Shown here in pieces: positions 8,776-15,997 of a stretch of 24,625 nucleotides of DNA (the first letter of the stretch is position 1; each line of letters begins with the position of its first letter). The stretch is from Candidatus Iainarchaeum sp. (GTDB lineage: Archaea; Iainarchaeota; Iainarchaeia; Iainarchaeales; DTGL01): contig JAGHBI010000076.1 of assembly GCA_021161055.1 (NCBI GenBank), forward strand, positions 1-24,625, written 5' to 3'. The notes below the pieces were generated by a model. The model was not told where the DNA came from. It saw only the letters and a list, made by a program, of their open reading frames with translations, and made no database searches. The position numbers and the translations under genes are program-made.

Positions 8776-9771
8776 TCACCCTTTCCACATGTATTCCATC
8801 AAATCAACAAGTCTGCAGCTATAGCCGTATTCGTTATCGTACCAGCCAAGCACCTTAACAAGGTTGCCGCTCACCATTGTTTTCTTCGAATCGAAGATGC
8901 ATGAATGGCTGTTACCTATAATATCTGTGCTCACAAGCTCCTCTTCAGAGTACTCGAGTATTCCTTTGAGCTTATCTTCAGCATACTGCCTGAATACCTC
9001 GTTTACTTCCTCTACAGTTGTTTCTCTTTTTAAGGTTGCAACAAAGTCCGTAAGTGAGCCATCGGGCACAGGTACGCGAACAGCAATACCATCCATGCGC
9101 CCTTTGAGCTCCGGAATAACCTCTGTAACAGCCTTTGCAGCACCTGTTGTAGTTGGTACGATATTCACAGCTGCAGCGCGCGCTCTGCGATAGTCTTTAT
9201 GCGGAGCATCCACCAAGCGCTGGTCAGCGGTGTATGCATGAATTGTTGTTACGAAACCACGCTCTATACCAAATATGTCGTTGAGCACCTTGACCATAGG
9301 CGCTAAACAGTTCGTTGTGCAGGAAGCATTGCTTATCACATGATCTGAGCCTTTATCATAGATTTCCTCATTTACACCCATAACAATCTGCTTTACACCT
9401 GGGCTTTTTGGAGGCGCGCTTATAACAACCTTCTTCGCGCCTGCAGCGAGATGCTTTTCTGCCTGTTCCTTTTTCCTGAATACTCCCGTGCTCTCCAGCA
9501 CAATATCTATATCGAGCTCTTTCCAGGGAAGCTTTTCCGGATCAGCTTGCTTGAAGCACTTAATCTCATGTGAATCAACTATTATACTATTCTCTTTTAC
9601 CTCAACACTTTTATCAAATCTACCGTAAACAGAGTCGTATTTCAATAGGTGCGCAAGCATATTCACATCTGCAAGGTCATTTATTGCAACAACCTCAACC
9701 TCGCTGCTTTTCAAAGAAGCCTTAAAAAATAACCTTCCAATCCTCCCAAAACCATTTATTGCAACCTTCAT
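8776..9771 (-). CDS. gap: glyceraldehyde-3-phosphate dehydrogenase, bacterial/class I type
   Basis: This 331-residue phosphorylating GAPDH has the N-terminal Rossmann motif INGFGRIGR, Asp32 in NDLAD (as in NAD-preferring enzymes), and the active site ISNASCTTNCLAP with Cys151. His178 lies in TIHAYTADQ, followed by the phosphate-binding NIVPTTTGAAKAV, RVPVPDGSLTDF, and the C-terminal NEYGYSCR. All are hallmarks of the bacterial/eukaryotic class I enzyme, whereas most archaea carry a distinct class II GAPDH with a diverged sequence. Acquisition from bacteria is therefore likely. It is the first gene of the gap-pgk operon, with GGGGTGAT directly upstream and a TATA-like stretch around 9811-9820. 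Confidence 0.95.
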   Translation of the reverse strand: MKVAINGFGRIGRLFFKASLKSSEVEVVAINDLADVNMLAHLLKYDSVYGRFDKSVEVKENSIIVDSHEIKCFKQADPEKLPWKELDIDIVLESTGVFRKKEQAEKHLAAGAKKVVISAPPKSPGVKQIVMGVNEEIYDKGSDHVISNASCTTNCLAPMVKVLNDIFGIERGFVTTIHAYTADQRLVDAPHKDYRRARAAAVNIVPTTTGAAKAVTEVIPELKGRMDGIAVRVPVPDGSLTDFVATLKRETTVEEVNEVFRQYAEDKLKGILEYSEEELVSTDIIGNSHSCIFDSKKTMVSGNLVKVLGWYDNEYGYSCRLVDLMEYMWKG

Positions 9772-9833
9772 AAAATCACCCCGTAGCTATAGAGATAATC
9801 TTAACCTTTATTTAAATATTTATAGTACGTTAT
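9772..9833 (-). promoter_or_regulatory. putative gap-pgk promoter
   Basis: On the minus strand an AT-rich TATA-like segment (9811-9820) would place the transcript start near 9788. That gives a leader of roughly 17 bases containing the GGGGTGAT ribosome binding site. This leadered layout differs from the leaderless genes elsewhere in the window. Confidence 0.4.
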
Positions 9834-11219
9834 TCAAATCTTCAGCTCGCGCTCCACACCTCTTAGCCCAAAATCGCATAGTTTTTTCTCGAGCATTCTT
9901 AAGATCTCTTTTAATGCATGTTCAGTCCTTGCTTCTGCCCTTACTATTATTTTTGCACTTGTGTTGCTCGCTCTCACAAGGAACCAACCTTCATGCAACA
10001 AAACGCGGGCGCCATCTATTGTTATCACCTCATACTGTTTGCTGAAATAGTCCCGCACCTTTTCCACAATTCTCCACTTTTCATTTTCACTGCAAGCTAC
10101 GCGTATCTCCGGCGTGGCATAATATTTTGGCATATCCGCTATGAGCTCGGAGAGTGGTTTGCGCTGTTTGGATAGCAACTCGCAGAGCTTTGCGCCAGCA
10201 AACAGCGCATCATCAAAGCCGAAGTAGTTATCTCTGAAGAACATATGCCCTGACATTTCGCCAGCAAGCATGGCATCTTCCTCATACATCTTTCGCTTTA
10301 TCAATGAATGCCCTGTTTTATACATAATCGGTATGCCGCCATACGCTTCAATAAGCTCGGGCAATGCCTGCGAGCATTTCACATCAAACACTATTTTTGC
10401 TCCCGGCTTTCGTTTCAGCAGGTCTTTTGCAAATAATGCCAGCAGATAATCTCCCCATATTATGCTTCCATTTTCATCAACAACACCTATTCTGTCAGAG
10501 TCACCATCAAACGCTATGCCAAGTTCCGCTTTGCTTTTCTTCACCTGTTTTATGAGTTCCTTTAAGTTTTCCGGCTTTACAGGATCAGGGTGGTGGTTTG
10601 GAAAGTTTCCATCGGACTTACAATAAAGCGTTTTGAGTTTGCAGCCTATGCCTTTAAATATCTGCTCCGCAACCAGAGAGGAACAGCCATTCCCACAATC
10701 CACAACAAGTGAGAGCTCCCTTTCGAGCTTTGCACGTCGTAGTATAGCGCTAACATAAGCATTCAAAACATTCTCACTGTGTATGCGCCCTTTGCCCTCT
10801 TCGAAGTCCTCTTTTATTATTAGCTCCCTAAGCTTGGCTATCTGCTCGCCATAAAGAGTAAGAGCATTGCTCGAAGCACTGAGCTTGAAGCCGTTGAATT
10901 CCTTTGCAAGGTGCGAGCCTGTTATCATTGCACCTCCGCTTGCACGCAGATGAACTATTGAAAAATAAAGCGCAGGAATCGGAACAATGCCTATATCGAT
11001 TATATTGCAACCGGTGCTCAAAACGCCCTTAATAAAGGCCTTTTTTATGCGTTCGCTGCTCGCTCTATTATCCATACCAAGCGTTATGGTACCGCCTGAG
11101 TTCCTCAGCACATAGCTCCCGAATGCTCTGCCTATTAAAAAAACAGTCTTATCATCAAGTTCGCTCTCATGGCCACGGATATCATATTCCCTAAATATCT
11201 CAGGTTTTACTTGAGCCAT
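9834..11219 (-). CDS. phosphomannomutase/phosphoglucomutase
   Basis: This 461-residue alpha-D-phosphohexomutase interconverts hexose-1- and hexose-6-phosphates. Visible elements in order are FREYDIRG near the N-terminus, the phosphoserine loop ITGSHLAKEFNG (Ser102, with LAKEF in place of the usual NP), the metal loop DGDSDR at 238-243, the sugar-binding loop GEMSGH at 320-325, and the phosphate-binding VRASNTSAKIIVRAEA near the C-terminus. It belongs to the ManB/PMM-PGM group; whether glucose or mannose phosphate is preferred cannot be told from sequence. It starts inside the last codons of galT (13-base overlap) and is co-transcribed with it, which points to a role in supplying glucose-1-phosphate for UDP-sugar and glycogen synthesis. 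Confidence 0.92.
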   Translation of the reverse strand: MAQVKPEIFREYDIRGHESELDDKTVFLIGRAFGSYVLRNSGGTITLGMDNRASSERIKKAFIKGVLSTGCNIIDIGIVPIPALYFSIVHLRASGGAMITGSHLAKEFNGFKLSASSNALTLYGEQIAKLRELIIKEDFEEGKGRIHSENVLNAYVSAILRRAKLERELSLVVDCGNGCSSLVAEQIFKGIGCKLKTLYCKSDGNFPNHHPDPVKPENLKELIKQVKKSKAELGIAFDGDSDRIGVVDENGSIIWGDYLLALFAKDLLKRKPGAKIVFDVKCSQALPELIEAYGGIPIMYKTGHSLIKRKMYEEDAMLAGEMSGHMFFRDNYFGFDDALFAGAKLCELLSKQRKPLSELIADMPKYYATPEIRVACSENEKWRIVEKVRDYFSKQYEVITIDGARVLLHEGWFLVRASNTSAKIIVRAEARTEHALKEILRMLEKKLCDFGLRGVERELKI

Positions 11220-12184
11220 TTCGAACCCTTGAAAAATTTCCTATAAAAGCCTGCTGCCTGCTCCGGAGCAACAATATTTATTATGCATTCCGTAGCTTCC
11301 TCAAATCCAGCCCTTAAGAGAACCCTTGGCATCAGATTGAGGTGCATATGGAAATCGCCTTTTATTGGCATATGGATGAAATAGTTGAAGTCAGCATTGA
11401 GTTCCTTGAGAGCTAGCAGGGCGGTCTTCAGCACGCGAGCAAACTCTTCCAGCTCGTCATCTGTCAGCGATGCAATGTTGGCTCTGTGCTTCTTGGGGAA
11501 AACCAATAATTGGTAAGCTGCTCGCGAAGCAAATGGTGTGAAGCACGCAAAGCTATCGCCGTTGTAAACCATCCGATTTGAATTAAGCTCTTGCTTTATT
11601 ATTCTGCAGTATGGGCAAGCCTTGTTTTTCCTCTTATATTCCCTAAAGGCCTTTAGCTCCATTCCGAAGCGTTCGCTTACCTTGTTTGTTGCGATTATCT
11701 GTGAGTGGGCATGTGATAGACTAGCGCCAGCGCTAAAGCCCTGATTCTTAAATATCGTTATCTCCCTTATATTCGCTTTTCTGCTTAATGCAAGGAAACG
11801 TTCCTTATAAATCTGCAACAGCTCAATGATTTCTTCAATACTTAAATCAGCAAGATCCTTGTTATGATCCGGGGTCTCAATTATTACCTCATGCGCTCCA
11901 AATGCGGTAAGCGCTTTTATGAACCCCCTGCTAACTTTCTTTATATTCCCTTTCGTCTGGACAGCAGGGTACTTATTCGGCACAACACGTTTGCGCCATT
12001 TTCCATTTTTATCTGCATAGCTTGCAATTTCCTTCGGTGTCCAGTCCTCGTGCCCAGGGCAGAAGGGACATTTGCTTTTAGGCGAGCGCTTCGCTTTGTG
12101 CTTTAAGTGCTGAGGTCTCTGGCTGCGCGATGTCGCAATTATAACCCACTCGTCAAGCAGATAATCTTTCCTCAGCTCGTGCAT
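11207..12184 (-). CDS. galT: galactose-1-phosphate uridylyltransferase family protein
   Basis: This 325-residue HIT-superfamily nucleotidyltransferase has the zinc-site pattern CPFCPGHE near residue 40 and the active-site SHAHSQ, where the first His of the final pair is the expected uridylylated nucleophile. Also present are HEVIIETPDH, ITIFKNQG and C-terminal GDFHMHLNLMPR. GalT exchanges UMP between UDP-glucose and galactose-1-phosphate; related archaeal enzymes may use other sugar phosphates. The open frame extends to 12268 and would overlap the archaemetzincin gene, but the ATG at 12184 is chosen. It begins the family-typical MHELRKD and lies 27-28 bases from a TATA-like box at 12208-12215. 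It overlaps the hexomutase gene downstream. Confidence 0.88.
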   Translation of the reverse strand: MHELRKDYLLDEWVIIATSRSQRPQHLKHKAKRSPKSKCPFCPGHEDWTPKEIASYADKNGKWRKRVVPNKYPAVQTKGNIKKVSRGFIKALTAFGAHEVIIETPDHNKDLADLSIEEIIELLQIYKERFLALSRKANIREITIFKNQGFSAGASLSHAHSQIIATNKVSERFGMELKAFREYKRKNKACPYCRIIKQELNSNRMVYNGDSFACFTPFASRAAYQLLVFPKKHRANIASLTDDELEEFARVLKTALLALKELNADFNYFIHMPIKGDFHMHLNLMPRVLLRAGFEEATECIINIVAPEQAAGFYRKFFKGSKWLK

Positions 12185-12218
12185 GTGCATATAAGAAAAA
12201 CAAAAAGTTAAATATCCT
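12185..12218 (-). promoter_or_regulatory. putative galT promoter (leaderless)
   Basis: The minus-strand box ATATTTAA at 12208-12215 is centred about 27 bases before the ATG at 12184, the distance expected if the mRNA begins at the start codon. There is no ribosome binding site before this ATG, which agrees with a leaderless message. Confidence 0.5.
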
Positions 12219-12725
12219 TTATGGTTCAATCCCCAAATAGGACATAAGCTCCCTTGTGCATTTTGCACAATAGCTTGCGTTCTTCATATCAACCTCAGCA
12301 AGCGAATTTGAAAAGCTCATAACGCACTGCTTATTCTGGCAGTGCGCTAACCCAAAAACATGGCCGAGCTCATGCAGGCATTCCTTAAGCAAGCGCTCAA
12401 AGAATTTTTCTTCAGGCTGCCTGAGCCTGTGCCAGGAAACAATGCAGCTTTTGGTTGCGAAGCTCGCCAGGCCAAATACAAAGTTAAGGTCTCTGTGGTA
12501 GAGATCGCTTTCAGTGAGCCCTAGCGCTATATCAGCTGAGCGATCCCTTCTAATCCTAGTAACCTCTGCAAGCATATCATCAGCATTGAGCTGCATGCCA
12601 CGAGCAAGGCATTCAGGCTTTCCCGCCTTTACTACTCTCACATCAAACTTGAAACCATTTGCAAGCACTTTGCATAGCTTATCAATATACTTAAGCTCAT
12701 CAAAGAGCACAACCAAGCAGAGCAT
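12219..12725 (-). CDS. amzA: archaemetzincin (M54 family zinc metalloprotease)
   Basis: This 168-residue protein has the complete archaemetzincin signature: HELGHVFGLAHC (His118, Glu119, His122, His128, Cys129), then Cys134, the Met-turn CVM (Met136), and a second CxxC at 153-156. The first set binds the catalytic zinc and the four Cys bind a structural zinc. Archaemetzincins are small predicted aminopeptidase-like metalloproteases of archaea and some eukaryotes, with unclear physiological substrates. No signal peptide is visible, so it is probably cytosolic. The ATG directly abuts the TGA of the DUF72 gene, and that gene's last codons supply the GGGTGAT ribosome binding site, so the two are translationally coupled. 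Confidence 0.93.
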   Translation of the reverse strand: MLCLVVLFDELKYIDKLCKVLANGFKFDVRVVKAGKPECLARGMQLNADDMLAEVTRIRRDRSADIALGLTESDLYHRDLNFVFGLASFATKSCIVSWHRLRQPEEKFFERLLKECLHELGHVFGLAHCQNKQCVMSFSNSLAEVDMKNASYCAKCTRELMSYLGIEP

Positions 12726-13454
12726 TCAATCACCCGCAAGCAATTCCTTGAGCTTCAAACAATTCCTCGGTGCGCTAGCGTTGAAATCATTATTAAAGAA
12801 TGCATAAACAGTTTTCGGCTTAGCATCTTTTATTTTCTTTGCCCAGCTCTGCAATTCATGCTCTGAGTAGTCATATCTGTACCACCGCTCAACCCCATGA
12901 AATCTAACATAAACATCGCTGGTTGTTTTTATAACCTCTTCTGGTATTCCTAAACGCTTTGGTGCAGAAACGGAGCAGAAGCATGCATTCTTTTTTCCCA
13001 TCTCCTTATAGACCTCTTCGCAAAACCAGGATTTATGCCTAAACTCTATGAAGTTCTTGTACTCTGGATTTAGCTGTGAAAGCATAGAATGTAAGAATCC
13101 CATGTCCTTATGGATTGAAGGCGGCAACTGGAACAGTATTCCTGCAAGTTTGTCCTCAAGCACGCCTGCAAGCTTATAGAACCTTTGCACCGCTTGCTCA
13201 GTATCCCTAAATCTTTTCAAGTGCGTTATCTCGCGGTTCGCTTTCAAAACAAGTTTAAAGCTCTCTGGAGTTTTCCTCACCCAGTTCCTTAATGTGCTTT
13301 CGCGAGGCCATCTGTAAAAGCTTGCATTTATTTCAAGAGCATTGAAATGCTTAGCGTAGTATTCAAGCCATTTGTTTGTTGGAAGCTCTGCTGGATAAAA
13401 AAGTTTGCGCCAGTGCCAGTAGTAGAAGCCTGAGCACCCCAAATATTTATCCAA
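12726..13454 (-). CDS. DUF72 (YecE-like) family protein
   Basis: This roughly 242-residue protein begins YLGCSGFYYWHWRKLFYP and continues with FNALEINASFYRWP, FKLVLKANREITH, ILFQLPPS, FIEFRHKSW and a C-terminal VYAFFNND. This is the conserved TIM-barrel-like pattern of the DUF72/YecE family, whose biochemical role is not established. The start is uncertain. A GTG at 13463 is the longest option, but a TTG at 13454 has GGGTGAT at a good distance and yields MDKYLGCSGF, so it is preferred. The gene overlaps the 3' end of the Nudix gene and abuts archaemetzincin, forming a three-gene operon. Confidence 0.88.
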   Translation of the reverse strand: MDKYLGCSGFYYWHWRKLFYPAELPTNKWLEYYAKHFNALEINASFYRWPRESTLRNWVRKTPESFKLVLKANREITHLKRFRDTEQAVQRFYKLAGVLEDKLAGILFQLPPSIHKDMGFLHSMLSQLNPEYKNFIEFRHKSWFCEEVYKEMGKKNACFCSVSAPKRLGIPEEVIKTTSDVYVRFHGVERWYRYDYSEHELQSWAKKIKDAKPKTVYAFFNNDFNASAPRNCLKLKELLAGD

Positions 13455-13884
13455 AAAAATCACCCAAGGAGCGTTGCTTCAGAAAATCGTAAGCCTTTTT
13501 CAAAACCTTGCGCGCGTTTTCAAAGGTAAGCGTTTCAATAGCTTTCTCATATGGAAGCCAAACATAATCAGTATGCTCAAATGAAAGCTTGACATCCTTT
13601 GTTTTACTTTCAACAAGAAAGAACACAACATGCTTTCTTATTTTCTTTCCATTTTCCATAAAGAAGTATGTTATATGTTCTCTAAAGTTTGGTATTGTTT
13701 TTGCGTCGCTAATACCTGTTTCTTCCTCAAGCTCTCTCAGCATCGCTTGCTCCTCGCTTTCGTTCGCTTCTATATGCCCTTTTGGAAATCCCCAGTGCCC
13801 CTTCTCATAATGGAGAAGAAGGAATTCTATGTGGTTCTTTCCCCTATAGAATGTTACAGCACCAGCGCTTTTTTCCTCTTCCAT
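13447..13884 (-). CDS. Nudix hydrolase, Ap4A hydrolase-like
   Basis: This 145-residue protein has a full Nudix box at residues 36-58: G36, E42, then RELEEETGI (50-58), matching GX5EX7REUXEEXGU. It is preceded by WGFPKGH, which is typical of diadenosine-tetraphosphate hydrolase-like members. The opening GAVTFYRG and the VWLPYEKAIETLTF C-terminal region fit the small archaeal/eukaryotic Ap4A hydrolase subgroup. Such enzymes clear dinucleoside polyphosphates or other nucleoside diphosphate-linked compounds in the cytosol; the actual substrate is inferred. The ATG at 13884 has an AT-rich box centred about 26 bases upstream. It is the first gene of the Nudix-DUF72-archaemetzincin operon. Confidence 0.9.
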   Translation of the reverse strand: MEEEKSAGAVTFYRGKNHIEFLLLHYEKGHWGFPKGHIEANESEEQAMLRELEEETGISDAKTIPNFREHITYFFMENGKKIRKHVVFFLVESKTKDVKLSFEHTDYVWLPYEKAIETLTFENARKVLKKAYDFLKQRSLGDFFG

Positions 13885-13923
13885 ACTGCTCTTAAATGAT
13901 AAAAATTAATAAAATCGCTTGCG
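13885..13923 (-). promoter_or_regulatory. putative Nudix operon promoter
   Basis: In this 39-base spacer the minus strand carries an AT-rich TATA-like box at 13905-13914, centred about 26 bases before the Nudix ATG. No ribosome binding site is apparent, so a leaderless mRNA is likely. Confidence 0.42.
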
Positions 13924-14637
13924 CTACTCTATGAACTGCCTGTACTCGAAATGGTTGAATTTATAGAGAAGTCTTTTGATGCGCGCCCCTTTAAAGTTAT
14001 ACTTCTGAAATAGCTCGACCATTGAGCCACAGTAGCTATCAAACTCATGCTCCTGTGCAGGATCCAAAAAGTATGCTTTGTTGTCGAACTCAAATACAAC
14101 GAACGCTCGCGTGCTCAAATCATCGAGCTCTGCAATTATAACGCTTGCGTTTTCGCTTCCCAGAGCAAAGAGTATTGAGCAGAGAAATACTGCCAGGTCT
14201 TCATCATCCGCAACCTTGCTTGCCAATATTTCGCTTGGTGTGAGCCAGAAATTCAGCTCAACATCAGGCTTGACGTACCTTATTTCCTTCTTTACAAATT
14301 CAAACGCTTTCTTTGCAGCTTGCAAGAAGTGTTTTTCATAGCTGTAGTTCTCAGGTTTAAACTGTTCCGCTAACGATTGTATCGTCAGGTCATCCTTGTT
14401 TATAAGCCCTTTTATTTCTCCAACCGTTTTTGTTTCCTGCTTGTTTATAAGTGGTGCGTACTTCTTCAGAAGCATGCGATATAGCTTTAGCCTCAAACCT
14501 TTTTCAGAGAATTCAAATAGGCTTGCAGTGCTTGCCTTTGCCCTAAGTTCAGCAATAATCTTTTCCTTTTCCTTGAGCTCCTTCTGAAGCTCAGCAAGCC
14601 TTTTCCTCAGCGCAATAACCTCATCATTCTTTTCCAT
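13924..14637 (-). CDS. coiled-coil protein with transglutaminase-like domain lacking the catalytic Cys and His
   Basis: This 237-residue protein starts with a charged heptad-type coiled coil (about residues 5-35). The C-terminal half has the outline of an archaeal transglutaminase/protease-like core: WLTPSEILASKVADDEDLAVFLCSILFALG at 131-160, STRAFVVFEF around 175-184, and YFLDPA at 189-194. In active relatives the first block reads close to GDCDD and the second has a His before AW/AF. Here the Cys position is Asp145 and the His position is Arg177, while the Asp of the triad (Asp192) is kept. The fold assignment is from pattern only; if correct, this is a non-catalytic member, perhaps a binding or scaffold protein. 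It is divergent from another helical protein gene. Confidence 0.6.
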   Translation of the reverse strand: MEKNDEVIALRKRLAELQKELKEKEKIIAELRAKASTASLFEFSEKGLRLKLYRMLLKKYAPLINKQETKTVGEIKGLINKDDLTIQSLAEQFKPENYSYEKHFLQAAKKAFEFVKKEIRYVKPDVELNFWLTPSEILASKVADDEDLAVFLCSILFALGSENASVIIAELDDLSTRAFVVFEFDNKAYFLDPAQEHEFDSYCGSMVELFQKYNFKGARIKRLLYKFNHFEYRQFIE

Positions 14638-14708
14638 ATATACATAATTTCTTGTTAAGAAAAGCCTTAAAACATATTTTTTTAAAGAAAAAAGACCAAT
14701 TTAGTAGC
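14638..14708. promoter_or_regulatory. divergent promoter region
   Basis: This spacer separates two divergent genes of unknown function. On the plus strand an AT box at 14678-14686 is centred 27 bases before the ATG at 14709, and no ribosome binding site lies before that ATG. A minus-strand box is less clear; the best candidate is around 14665-14672. Confidence 0.42.
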
Positions 14709-15488
14709 ATGCCTGCTAAGCGGGAGAAAGAAAGGCTCAAAAAAGCCCTTACTAGAATACGGAAGGTCAAGTTAAAGAAGCTTGATCAGGAACTTGAGCA
14801 ATCAATAGATTATAAGAAAGCTTGCAAGCGCGCCCAGAAAAGAATCGAAAGGATGAGGAGGGAGGTTTTTTCCAGCAAACCGGAGCAGCTCGCCTATGAG
14901 ATGCTCTGCCATATCTGCAATGAGCTACTGGCAGCGAAGAGAAGGCATGCAAAGCTCCTAAACCAGATAATAAAAACCCTGCAGAAGGATTTCTTAGGCA
15001 GAAAGATAAGTGCAAGGGAATATCGCTATATGGCAGGACCTATAAAGAATGCGCTTGCCGAGGTAAACGCCACAATAGATGAATTGGAAAGGCTCATGAA
15101 TGAATCGCTCGAAGCACTTAAGATGTTCAAGAAGGTGCCGAGTTTTGTGAGCGCAAGCCACAATCGCGAGAGGGATTTGGTAAGGGAAATGTTAAGTGAA
15201 CGCTTCTATGATATATTCAAGGAAGAGAAGATAGAGCATCTCAAAGAGCTTGAGAATGAAATTAAAGCACTCTATAGCATAACTGAAGAAGAGATTATAA
15301 AGGCTTATAGAAGAGCCAGAAGAAAAACAAAGCAAACATTGCTTGACCTCAGAGAGATTGAAAAGAAGGCAAAGCGCGCTATTATGCTAGCTGAGAAGCT
15401 TTCGCATGGTTTGCAGTTTGAGCGTGAAAAAGAGCGCGCAACTGAAATAATCGCTGAGCTTAGAAAGCACATTAAAGCGATGTCCTAG
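14709..15488 (+). CDS. helical/coiled-coil protein of unknown function
   Basis: I do not recognise this gene. From the chosen ATG it encodes 259 residues that are almost entirely helical and rich in Lys, Arg and Glu. A very basic first 70 residues are followed by long amphipathic segments (for example EVNATIDELERLMNESLEALKM) and a C-terminal heptad region. There are no membrane segments and no signal peptide. An upstream TTG at 14652 extends the frame, but the ATG at 14709 has a TATA-like box 27 bases before it and is preferred. The stop codon overlaps the convergent coaD stop by four bases. The basic N-terminus would be compatible with nucleic-acid or ribosome binding, but nothing specific supports that. 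Confidence 0.7.
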   Translation: MPAKREKERLKKALTRIRKVKLKKLDQELEQSIDYKKACKRAQKRIERMRREVFSSKPEQLAYEMLCHICNELLAAKRRHAKLLNQIIKTLQKDFLGRKISAREYRYMAGPIKNALAEVNATIDELERLMNESLEALKMFKKVPSFVSASHNRERDLVREMLSERFYDIFKEEKIEHLKELENEIKALYSITEEEIIKAYRRARRKTKQTLLDLREIEKKAKRAIMLAEKLSHGLQFEREKERATEIIAELRKHIKAMS

Positions 15489-15997
15489 CGCGTTTTTAAA
15501 CCCTTCTTTCTGAACGCTTTTATAAGCGCTTTCTCAACATTCTCTGGCACCAGCTGTTTTATGCATGCGCCCATTGATGCAAGCTCCTTCACTATGGTTG
15601 AATTCACATAGAAATATCTCGGGCTTGTCATAATAAAAACGGTGTCAACCTTATTGTAAAGCTTCCTGTTTATTATCGCCTGCTGGAACTCATAACTGAA
15701 ATCACTTACTTCGCGAAGCCCTCGCAGAATAACGCGCGCGTTCTTTCTCTTCATATAGTCAACAAGCAGGCCGGTGAATGATTCAACCTCAACATTCTTC
15801 ATTCCAGCCAAAGCATCTTTAGCTAGTGCCACTCTTTCATCAATACTGAAAAAAGGAACCTTCCTTGGGTTGTTTGTTATTGCAACAATAACCTTATCGA
15901 AGATTCTGCTAGCTCTTTTTATAACATCGATATGCCCTAATGTGATCGGATCAAAGGTGCCTGCATACACCGCAATCTTAGCATTATCTTTTTTCAA
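15485..15997 (-). CDS. coaD: phosphopantetheine adenylyltransferase, bacterial CoaD type
   Basis: This 170-residue nucleotidyltransferase catalyses the fourth step of CoA synthesis, joining ATP and 4'-phosphopantetheine to give dephospho-CoA. Bacterial CoaD hallmarks are all present: YAGTFDPITLGHIDVI with the GxFDPxxxGH motif, NNPRKVPFFSIDERV, FTGLLVDYMKRKNARVILRGLREVSDFSYE, and a C-terminal FYVNSTIVKELAS matching the usual SSS/T-VKE loop. Most archaea instead use a different, COG1019-type enzyme. The start is TTG at 15997, in the TTGA overlap with the coaE stop, with GGTGA five bases upstream, so translation is coupled to coaE. The length is normal for the family. The 3' end overlaps the convergent gene by four bases. 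Confidence 0.92.
   Translation of the reverse strand: MKKDNAKIAVYAGTFDPITLGHIDVIKRASRIFDKVIVAITNNPRKVPFFSIDERVALAKDALAGMKNVEVESFTGLLVDYMKRKNARVILRGLREVSDFSYEFQQAIINRKLYNKVDTVFIMTSPRYFYVNSTIVKELASMGACIKQLVPENVEKALIKAFRKKGLKTR

Noticed and set aside
12185..12268. Upstream extension of GalT to 12268
   Set aside because: It would overlap the archaemetzincin stop and cover a TATA-like box; the extra residues are unlike GalT, while MHELRKD at 12184 fits the family.
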